DNA from: Lenisia limosa
Taxonomy: Eukaryota; Breviatea
Reading direction: 5' to 3'
Assembly: GCA_001655205.1 (NCBI GenBank)
Contig: LPNZ01008798.1
Span: 1 to 52,826 of the forward strand
DNA: 52,826 bases
The translations under genes and the position numbers were made by a program. The notes under the pieces were generated by a model. It worked only from the letters and a program-made list of their open reading frames with translations, searched no databases and had not been told where the DNA came from. Below, in pieces: positions 44,439-52,826 of the stretch. The stretch's first letter is position 1. Every line of letters starts with the position of its first letter.

Positions 44439-46188
44439 ATGGCAGATCTGAGCAATCCCAAGCACTTCAAAACAGCCCTTACCAGCTTCATTAGGTTCAT
44501 TTATTACAATGACTACAAACTCTCAAGAGAGGCGGTTGCAGAACACCTCTTTCCTGAAAACGACAATGCTGCCACAGGTTTGTGAGTCTGTTCAGTAGTA
44601 GTGATATTTGAATCCATTGCTCACCTCATCTCTTTAAAATGAATTTTAAACCCTATTTTTTTTTATCCTTTATTGGTTTTTAATATCACCCACACCCCCT
44701 TTGCTCATCATCAGAACTGGAAGATGAGTTTGAGAAAATCCAAGATGGAGTGGAACTTGCAGTTTTAGAGGCGTGGAGTGAAGAGGAAGCGGTTGACGAA
44801 GTTAAACAAGTAAAAAATATTTTTATAACTTACGGTTTAGCTTGGTTTTTCTCAAGAACAACAAGCTGTTTTTGTGGAAGTCTGGAAGGTACATAGACAC
44901 AAGGTAGGGGATATCAGAAGTAGACCTCTCTCATATCTTAGATTCTTGAGAGAATTTATCAGCTAAGGGCAAATGAAAATGTTATTCAAAACATCACATG
45001 GCGTGTGGCACAACCTAAAGTTTGCTTCTGACTTTGATTTCCCATAAAGATAGTTTTATAATAAATATGACGTAGGCTGGAGTGTTGGGATGCCGTACTA
45101 CAGAAGCGACTGACCTGGGGTTTGTTTGTTTTGCTGTTCTCAACCATCGTGTGTTTCTCGCCAGCAGAGTTGATTTTGGGTTTTTTTGTTTCATAAATTT
45201 TCCAGTTTCACTCCCCTCCGAATATGGTGCTGCTGAATCCACTGATGTATCCTATGATGTATCTCCAATAGATTTGATTTTTTTGGGAGAAAGGGAATTG
45301 ATCATTAAACATTTTTCATCCCCACCCACTTGGAACAGAAATGGTGCTGAAGAATCGACATTGGGTTAGATTTTTTGGGAACTATTAGTCCTTTATTCCA
45401 ATTCTGTCAGCTTTTCCTTTTGGAATTTCTTATACTCAAGGTGAGAGCAAAATCAGCAGAAGATCATGAAATTGATCCTATTGTCCTTTTAGAAATTGAC
45501 TCAACAGAAATAGCCTGCCCTAATGAGGTTTGTCTGTGACGTTTTTTTTTTCTGTTTTTGCTTTTGCTTTGACAAATTCTTGAGTTTGCTAATTGGATGG
45601 AAAAGGCCGAATTGATGTGCTTAATATTCGCTTAGTGATATCTATTTGTTACTTCTATTAGTCTAGGTTTCCCACACAGGACTCTTTAGAACCGCTTAGT
45701 TTTAGCGGGAAACTAGCTTCAAAGAACATTATGCAACAACACAATTTTCTTCTCAGAACCTCCTTTTCCATATTTACAAAATTCTAAAGAAGAACTGTTT
45801 ATCATATGATATATCATATGTAAAAACTGTAACAGATAAGCGCTGCAGAAAAATGCTGTCGACTTTTGGAGAAGCACTTAGGAAATGGGGTAAACAGATC
45901 AAATAGAACGTGCATGTCCTGTACCTCTCAGATACCATTCATCTTGCTTGCACTGTGTTCTTTGAATTTTCTTGAACTGATCAAATAGTTGAGATTATAC
46001 TTTGGCATTTTCTTATACGTTTCAGCAAAGGATGCATTTTAATGCTTTCTGTACTGGTTTTTACTTCATAGACACATTCTGTGGAGCTGAACGCAGCTAT
46101 GTTAGACGACTTGATTTCTCAACTCAAGGTTATTATGAAGAAAAGTCTCGGCAAGCAAGAAATTGAGAGTTATGAGATTCCACTTTAG
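44439..46188 (+). CDS. COMMD1: COMM-domain protein, COMMD1-like
   Basis: COMMD proteins form the Commander complex that works in endosomal cargo recycling. The start (44439) gives MADLSNPKHFKTALTSFIRF, then YNDYKLSREAVAEHLFPEND. Exon 2 (about 44714-44808) reads ELEDEFEKIQDGVELAVLEA. Exon 3 gives QQAVFVEVWKVHRHK, and exon 4 has IRERIYQLRANENVIQNITW ending WRVAQPK, which matches the COMMD1 stretch around its conserved Trp. A 420-bp intron (45019-45440) keeps frame into VRAKSAEDHEIDPIVLLEID. Later exons give VELNAAMLDDLISQL and MKKSLGKQEIESYEIPL with a stop at 46188. The length (about 180-190 residues) fits the family. COMMD1 is the best match among COMMDs by eye, but paralogues cannot be excluded. 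Confidence 0.85.
45803..45820. repeat. Perfect 18-bp AT-rich palindrome
   Basis: CATATGATATATCATATG is fully self-complementary and lies in an intron of the COMMD1-like gene. Related AT palindromes built on ATGATATCAT or ATCATATGAT occur near 1890-1905 and 24450-24505. Confidence 0.7.
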
Positions 46189-46412
46189 GTATCCTTTCTT
46201 CTTATTATTTATTCACATTTGACAAGTGTTGGTTGAGAGGTACATAGGAAGTTGAAATAATAATAATAAAAAAGAGTCACCTTGAACAAGTAAAAGATTT
46301 AAAATTACAATAATAATAAAGGATACAAAGATAGAATCAAAATAAAATAGTAAGAAATAGTGGACTGTTTTTATCCAGTAAATCGTCTCATTTCATCAAT
46401 TGCCTTCTCATA

Positions 46413-49400
46413 TCAACGTAACTTGAATGCTTTCAGACGACCAGGACGATGAACACTCCTAAAAGTCATCAGCAATCATTAGTCGAATAGTTGGGAGCAA
46501 TTATACCTCAGCTCCTTTCGTAGTTGTGCCAACTCTTCTTCACACTCATGCCGTTCTTTATCAATTTCTGTCCCCTCTTCTTTCAGCCGAGCTTCTTCAG
46601 CTTCAGAAACCTTGAGAATGATGACAGAAATGGGATAATGAGCATCAGTTGCCAAAATCCAAGCATCACCACCCTTCCACCTCAATTCAGACAGTTCCGT
46701 GCCTATTTCACATATAGGAAAAAAAAGCCCTCAAGTGGTGTAATCGGCTGAAAGTACACACAAAAAATTACCCCAGCCTACCCCAAGTTTATCTCTAAAC
46801 TCCTTCCAAAGAGCATTGAGTTGCTGACCAACAAGCTGTTTCACCATAGAAGAGGGTGGTACATTACCGGGCTTTCTTTTGGGGCTATACAGGATAAAAT
46901 AGGTTACAAAAGAGACGTGCAGCATACATATCACCAGCATATCCAGACTTGAAGTGCCTCATATCAGCAACCAAGCGAGCTAACACATGCGATCGGGACA
47001 TTAAACGGCTTTCAGCACCTTGATCATGAAAATATGTCTTCTAACAACACATTAAATGTAACCTGCCAACTTTCAGTCACTTCGGCGTCAGCCTCTTCTT
47101 CATCTGGTTTGTCTTCCCCATCTAATCCATATGATAACACAAGAAGCAACAAAGAAAATGGCAATACCAACTGGGATCATGCAAAAGGGCTTGGTTTGAC
47201 TTTGACGATAGTTTCTCATTCTGTGGAATGGTTAACTTAATTCTGAGTGAGAAAACAATTCAAATGATACAAGATGAGAAATAAAACAAGCTTGTATCTG
47301 GCCGAAGCCATCCACACCATAGATTATAGTATGATTAATTCCCTCACTAATTGTGTTTTAATATAGTATTTTAGATGATATGATATGTGCACAATAACCT
47401 AGTCCTAAGCCCGTCTTGCGCCATAGAATAATATTATCGTAAATTGATAACATCCTCGAAGGAGAATGCCCCCACACGACTTCAAACCTGGTGTGCCTTG
47501 AGTGTCTGAGCCTTCAGCATTGCTGTCATTGCGGAGTAGGCCTCGAGAAGGGCGTTTTCTGACTTCTCATACGTCATTTCCAAGGACTCAAGTTCTACAA
47601 CGTAAAAGTACAAGCATCTCACGTGTTTGATGGAGTTCAACCGTCCTCTCAAGGTCAGTTAAGCGGGCGTTGGTGTGAACTGATGACAACGCCGTGTCTT
47701 GTGTCATTTCTGACAAGCCCTGAGGGTAAGGCATCATCAGAGATTCAGATTCATACCGATTCAATGATTTGGCGGTGCAGGACACGGATGTGATTGAGAC
47801 AAGACTGACGCATTGTTTGGTACTTATCCTGTGCGCTAACCAATTTGGACTAGAATATTACGCAGGACTCTCTGGCTCACTTTCACCTGGGCAATTTGGA
47901 CTGAAAGTTGCATTTCGTTGATAGTTTTGACATGTGGCTGGTTCTGAAGGATGAAACTGAAGGTCCTTAAACTACATCAATTGCTTCAAGACGAGAGGAC
48001 TCTTTAGGAGCAGGAGAAGATGTAAGGCTGTTTTTCTGTACAAGTTGCTGCTGCTTTCTAGATGGGTGAGTCGAGGTGAGACAACTTACATTTTCTCCCG
48101 TTCCTCCTCAAGAGCACTTGCCTCCTTTCGGGCTAGAGTATGATGTGATGTTCTTTGAAAAAAGGGTGTGTCAAAGAATAAATTTGCCCATAAAAGCAGG
48201 GCTTCGATATCAGAGCACGTTATTCTTTTTTTGAATGTCATATTGAACGATATTCACTCCTTTCTTTAATAAGACTATCACTCAAAAATAAATCACTTCA
48301 AGGAAGCCTATTGTTGGATTTGAAATCTGATATCTGAGACACCCTTCCCACTTGGAACTCTTAAAATGGAAGTCTACCCCAATTACCTCTGGAAAACGAG
48401 TTGTAAGCGGCGCTGACTGACTCTCTTTCAGCCTCCAAAGACTTCAAAGCTGAAATGTCAGAGTACAATGAAAAAAAAAAAGTGCATGCTCACTTCGAGT
48501 GATAACCTGGAGAGACCGGTTTAGCTGGGCTTCTCCTTCCATCCGAATTCCTTCAATCTAAACCTGTGATGACCTGAAGGATACCGCCAGGCGCGTCAAT
48601 ACCCAGTGTGCTTTCACCTCAGATAGGACATTTTCCAGAGAAGCTGCCTCAGTCACGTGCTCCCGGAACCACGACTCCACTCCGCTCAAAACAGTATCAC
48701 GGTCCTTGAGTGTCAATACTTGGTTTGATCTTGGTACCTATTACCTACCTGAATGTGAAGATGACGAAGTAAAACACCACTTTTGGCACCAGAACCCGAT
48801 GACAGCAACTGCGAGCCGCCATCTACTATCTGAATAGAAGTACTACTGAAAAGAAGGTGCATAATCGAGAAACAAAAAAGTCACAAGAAAGAGCTTTCTT
48901 ACCTTCATTTACCCTGTCAGTGCGCAATATGGAAAGAGCCGAATCGGCACGGGACATACTAGGCCGTCGGCCCAGTGATGTCATCGGACGGTTGCTTCCT
49001 ACTAGTCATGCTGGGGTGGATACCCTACCTGTTCCGTTGGGGACTGTATACTCAAAATTTCGTACAATTTCTTCCAGTTTAGTTGACATGTTTGCTAGTT
49101 CTGGAAGGACGTTACAAACATTGCGTCCACAATAGATCGTGGGGTTACAAAAAGGCAATATCACATACGAGTTTGACTTTCGGTAGGGCCTTCTGCTATC
49201 CTGGATTTATAAAAAGGAAAGCTTGAACGGTTTAAAAGCAGTCAACGAAATGAGTAAAACCTACCATGAAGAGTTGCGATCCAACCTAGAGTTGTCTATT
49301 GACGGGGAATAAGTAATGTTGTCGTCTAGAATCAGTTCAAAAATGGGTAACTTTATATTTTGGAGAAATGGCAACAGTTGAATAAATACTTACATTGTCC

Positions 49401-50685
49401 GTTTGAATTCACGGTCATGCGTTGTAAGTAGGAGTTGATCTATAAATAATGGTTAGCATGATTACAGAACGAACAAACATTGTCATCAAGACCTGAGACG
49501 AGGGCAGGACCAAGAGGCAAAATACCTTCAGTATTTGCGGTTGTCCCTTGCGTAGCTGTAACTGTATCTACTTGGTGACTTTTGACTATATCTCAGTTTT
49601 GTACTTTTTGGTATGGACATATCAAATATACTAAACTCATTGCATGACTAAACACCAGGAAAATATGTATTTATAAGAAAAAAAAAACTATCATCCATCT
49701 GGTATGTAAAACCAGATAATCACAAGTATAAAACTAAACAAAGAGCGGTGTGGATGCTTGACCATCTTAGTAAGAAACCAGGCATCAATTCAACTCTATA
49801 CCCAGCAAACAATACTCCTCAGGGGGGTCCGGAGGATGGAAGGAAGTGATGCCTTTTGTAGGACTATCTGGAAGAGCACTTAAAACTAAACTGAATTAGA
49901 CAAGAACGTCAGTAATTTACTATTTGAAACCTGGGGCTGTATTGTGTCTCTTCTTAGTTCCGTCTCCTTCACTCCAATCTAAGGATTAGAGGCTGTGAAG
50001 TGAAGATGTTATTTACCTCCACTGCAACTTCATAAGTGTTGAGAGTCACATCCTGGGTTGATGATCGTCGTAGAGTTTCAAGCACCTAATGAGTCAAGGA
50101 TTTCCCTGAAGGAAAAGACACACACACAGCCCATTGGCCAACTTGAGTTTCGACCTCCTCAACGATTCCGTCTTTCTTCTTTTTTTTTTCATTCTAATTT
50201 TGATAAAATCATTGAAGACCACTCAGTCCATTTCTTAATCTTTACGCTATTTTTATCTCTCATAATAAAGAATTCTTAAATGTAACAGTTGTAAAATGCA
50301 TAACATAATATAGTACCAACCATTTTGAAATCATTAATTCTGCGTTTGACCTCTTTAGCATCCTCAGAGCTGAGTTGTCCTAAAAATCGCCTCCTATGCA
50401 GTGAACAACAGGACAGTATTGGCTGAAAAACAATGAAACAAACACGCCCCCCCCCCCTCAAGCCAACTGCGCAGGGGGTGCCATAATCATTCTTGGAGGC
50501 GGCATGCTCCGATAAGTTGCCAGAGGGGCACGTTGTGTTTTAGAATGTCGATGTGATCGTGGAGTCCTACTCACTCGCTGGGGAGTGAGGCAAAAGAAAA
50601 CAAAGCAGACATTAGTTGGTGGTGAGGGCTCATGCCCATGTCCAGGCCTCTTAATTGTTGTGAACAAATGATCGCAAGATGACAT
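46413..50685 (-). CDS. Coiled-coil protein with basic Pro-rich N terminus, unidentified
   Basis: Roughly twenty short exons on the minus strand share phase-compatible GT-AG introns. The start at 50685 gives MSSCDHLFTTIKRPGHGHEP, then an Arg/Pro/Met-rich stretch (TPRSHRHSKTQRAPL). Further exons read FLGQLSSEDAKEVKRRINDF (50318-50400), ETLRRSSTQDVTLNTYEVAV (50018-50085), DQLLLTTHDREFKRT (49395-49440), ELANMSTKLEEIVRNFEYTV (49030-49095), RDTVLSGVESWFREHVTEAA (48640-48705), ALKSLEAERESVSAAYNSFS, QDKYQTMRQSCLNHIRVLHR (47770-47845), LERTVELHQ, ELESLEMTYEKSENALLEAY and, near the end, GDAWILATDAHYPISVIILK with EEARLKEEGTEIDKERHECE (46510-46680). The stop is at 46413 after RLKAFKLR. Coiled coil dominates from about 49,100 down. 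The family is not recognised; a centrosomal or ciliary role is only a guess from the company it keeps. Two adjacent genes cannot be fully excluded. Confidence 0.6.
47290..47345 (-). repeat. Dispersed repeat A, copy 3 (truncated, inverted)
   Basis: On the minus strand this reads ATGGTGTGGATGGCTTCGGC followed by CAGATACAAGC, matching the GGTGTGGACGGCTTCGGTCAGATACAG part of copy 1. Only about 55 bp is recognisable. It lies in an intron of the coiled-coil gene. Confidence 0.6.
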
Positions 50686-51264
50686 TTTCGTTTGCGTGCT
50701 TCACACGTGCTTTAAATACAAATAATATCAGCCAATCAATCAGCAATCAGTACCACCAAAGTACCACATGTACCACACTGACCTAACCTTCATCCCGGTA
50801 CGCACCAGGCATAATTCCTCCGCTAAAAGGTTTTCGTCTTCGTAGTACCAGTTGGTATCATATCATATTACTGTTCCAGTTAAGATTTGGACCCGGGATA
50901 CTACTGGAGTTCGTCCTATACCCTCCAGGGGCTCCGAGCGACTCCGTGTTTCAGACTCTGGGGGGTCCAGAGTGCGTTACGAGGTTACGAGCTAGTTTTG
51001 TCAATATCAACCCAAGCTTAAAGCCTCCTTCTTACGTGCTTGCCTTCTTGCCTTCTACTTCTACAGGTCTTTCAGGGTGCTTTCAGGGAGCCTCCAGGTC
51101 TTCAGGTCTACAGGTTGGTCCTTCTTCACAACTTTTCACCGTTCGGTTTGCGTAATATACGATTGGTGGTGTTACGACGCTCACCCATCAACCTCCCATC
51201 AACGCAAAAAATAATTTTTGTTGTTCGTTTGTTATCGTGCTTTTTTTTTTTTTTTTTTTTTTTT
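50686..51264. promoter_or_regulatory. Divergent promoter region with repeat B copy 2
   Basis: This lies between the minus-strand coiled-coil gene and the plus-strand inhibitor-2-like gene. At 50915-50980 it carries CCCTCCAGGGGCTCCGAGCG and then CTCTGGGGGGTCCAGAG, whose CTCTGG and CCAGAG arms could form a hairpin. The same blocks occur at 18557-18632 in the DYNLT2B/TEX9 promoter. The stretch ends in a long T homopolymer and a gap. Confidence 0.6.
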
Positions 51265-51326
51265 NNNNNNNNNNNNNNNNNNNNNNNNNNNNNNNNNNNN
51301 NNNNNNNNNNNNNNNNNNNNNNNNNN

Positions 51327-52159
51327 ACAAGGTTTCTGGCTGACTTTGGAATCAAACGTGAAGGACAAGATGGGAAAGGGGTAAGAAACGTGAAGGACAA
51401 AATGGGAAAGGGGTAAGAACAAACAAGGTTTCTTAACATCTGAAATTAATAATATTTTCAGTCGTCATTGAAGACTCATTTTTGCAGAATCGTTTGGGAC
51501 GAAAACAACCTTGAAGAAAATCAGGTTTGTTGGCTCTCAAGGCCCTTCTTGGCCTGTTCCTTTTTTGACTGGAACAGAAAATCAAGGACAGTCTTGAACA
51601 CCGTTTTCCTGTTGATGAAGATGACACACCCTTTATTTAGTATGCAACAATGAAGGGGAACACTAAGGGCTCCATTTTTGGCTGGGAACAAGTATATTCT
51701 TCATTGACAAATTAATTCGAAATGAAAAAGTTTCTATCAACCACTCATTAGTTTTATTTCAAAATAATGTTGTATTATCTGATTTTCTACAACTTATTAC
51801 GCAATTATTTTCAATTATTTGCTTCGAAAAAAAAACAAACAAATGAATTGCAAAGTGCCCTAGGAACACTCCATTGTTGATTTATTTTTTTGGATTTTAC
51901 TTTATTTAGTGAAACTCAAGAAATCTCAGATGAGTCTGATCATGGAGGTAAATGGGATAGATTATTCAAAAAACAAATATATTATTAAATAATATTCCAA
52001 ATACGTTTTTCTAACACCAAATGTAGTGGCAGCAGGATTCACCTCAGGCTGAGGTTGACAGCCTTTAATCTAACTTGTTATGAATTCAGTTTAACGATTC
52101 AACTGACATTCTAGGCGAACAGCTCGAGGCGGACTTGATGAAAGCTCTAGAGGAGGGTA
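51327..52159 (+). CDS. PPP1R2: Protein phosphatase 1 inhibitor-2-like protein (5' end missing)
   Basis: Inhibitor-2 (Glc8 in yeast) binds and regulates PP1. The exon at 51446-51523 reads SSLKTHFCRIVWDENNLEEN, containing the family's W-D-E-x-N-L core. The next exon (51578-51639) gives KIKDSLEHRFPVDEDDTPF, equivalent to the conserved K-I-D-E-P-x-T-P-[FY] segment with its regulatory Thr-Pro. Acidic exons follow: SETQEISDESDHG (51910-51948), WQQDSPQAE (52026-52052) and GEQLEADLMKALEE (52115-52158). The upstream exon (51327-51379, frame LADFGIKREGQDGKG) begins in or before the gap 51265-51326, so the start codon is not seen. The 3' end is not found and may lie beyond 52160. The upstream exon ends in a duplicated splice donor. 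Confidence 0.7.
51354..51417 (+). repeat. 32-bp tandem duplication spanning a splice donor
   Basis: Units 51354-51385 and 51386-51417 differ by one base. Each contains AACGTGAAGGACAA and ends in GGGAAAGGGGTAAG, a strong 5' splice site. The donor of the inhibitor-2-like gene's upstream exon is therefore present twice, 32 bp apart. ACAAGGTTTCT also occurs on both sides (51327 and 51423). Confidence 0.85.
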
Positions 52160-52826
52160 AGCTAAAAGTTGTTTAAGTGACATAAATCGCTTTGGCCTAA
52201 TTTGACACTGAAAGTAGATTATAAACTTATTTACTACGTTTGATCAAAATTACTGAAGATTTTTTTATTTATCTTAGTCCTAACTGCTGCTCCTAATATC
52301 AAAAATTGCTTTTATCACACGAATTATAAGTCACTCAAGTGCAAAAGCTGCACGCATATCGATATCTCGATCGGTTTTGGTAATATTTGTACTCGACCGT
52401 GCCAGTTTCGATTTTATAACCTACCCAGGGGTCTTGAATCGGAATAATGTCGGAGACTAAATTTAGCCACTTGTTCAAATTGGCTTTAAATTTATAATTA
52501 ACATAAAATAATAGCTAATTTGTTATTAATAACACTATATGCGTCCGTTCAAAATTCCGGTTTTTTTGCCAATTCCGGTTTTTAGACAATCTTGAAGTTG
52601 AATTCTCTCAAAAAGTGGTGGAAACCACAGAAGGATCTTGAAAGAAAATTTTTTTTTATTATTTTTTGAAAAAATTTGACCTTAAAGTCAAAATATTCCT
52701 TGACTAATCTTTAAAAAAAATAATTTTTTTGTGTTTATGCCCGTTCCACTCAGTTTAGTTTCGAATAGCCTTTTTCTGAAACCGCAGACCTCTAAAACCT
52801 ATGGATTCATGCAGTTTTCGTCAAAA
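52160..52826. other. AT-rich end of window, no recognisable gene
   Basis: No exon could be supported. AATTCCGGTTTTT occurs twice close together (about 52553 and 52570). It may be intron or 3' flank of the inhibitor-2-like gene. Confidence 0.4.

Noticed and set aside
45082-45369. 95-residue plus-strand open frame within the COMMD1-like gene
   Set aside because: It lies in the 420-bp intron; splicing from 45018 to 45441 keeps the COMM domain in frame and this frame has no family resemblance.
46413-50685. Identification of the coiled-coil gene as an IFT or NDC80/augmin subunit
   Set aside because: I compared remembered landmarks of IFT57, IFT74, IFT81 and NDC80 and none lined up with the exons, so no name was given.

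Overview
The window is draft nuclear DNA from a unicellular or early-branching eukaryote that almost certainly builds a cilium or flagellum. The evidence is dense spliceosomal introns (GT-AG, mostly about 30-100 nt), standard stop codons (TAA, TAG and TGA all end recognisable proteins), no operons or prokaryotic signals, and genes for Golgi tethering (COG3), a mitochondrial citrate carrier, an ABCF2-type ATPase, COMMD1, a Tctex-type dynein light chain and the cilium-linked TEX9. I cannot name the species. All CDS spans below include introns. Exon edges are read by eye from splice consensus, reading frame and family resemblance.

Layout: 1-2104 AT-rich, no recognisable gene, with a candidate terminal-inverted-repeat element. 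2105-6536 (-) tandem calponin-homology plus coiled-coil actin-binding-like protein. 6901-10835 (+) COG3. 11096-11911 (-) acidic low-complexity protein. About 12.8-16.8 kb (+) an unidentified multi-exon gene. 16907-18339 (-) dynein light chain DYNLT2B/TCTEX1D2. 18804-20661 (+) TEX9. 20742-21990 (-) short-chain dehydrogenase. 22514-25644 (+) cysteine-rich multi-pass membrane protein. 25785-36498 (-) giant coiled-coil protein with a C-terminal armadillo-like part. 37211-38680 (-) helical-repeat protein. 39024-40688 (+) citrate carrier. 41243-44166 (-) ABCF2. 44439-46188 (+) COMMD1-like. 46413-50685 (-) unidentified coiled-coil protein. About 51.3-52.2 kb (+) protein phosphatase inhibitor-2-like gene, 5' end lost in a gap.

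Genes alternate strand almost without exception, giving short divergent promoters (about 270-650 bp) and tight convergent ends (81-555 bp). The one break is the pair of minus-strand genes at 25785-36498 and 37211-38680, which may be a single transcription unit. Genes with plausible shared roles are the divergent ciliary pair DYNLT2B/TEX9; the rest look like unrelated housekeeping and cytoskeletal genes.

The most unusual signals are non-coding: three tandem duplications that each straddle a 5' splice site, a conserved element found in two separate divergent promoters, two perfect 22-bp palindromes in introns, a dispersed repeat that fills most of an ABCF2 intron, and a duplicated terminal-exon end. 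Twelve N gaps interrupt the window, most beside G/C or A/T homopolymers.
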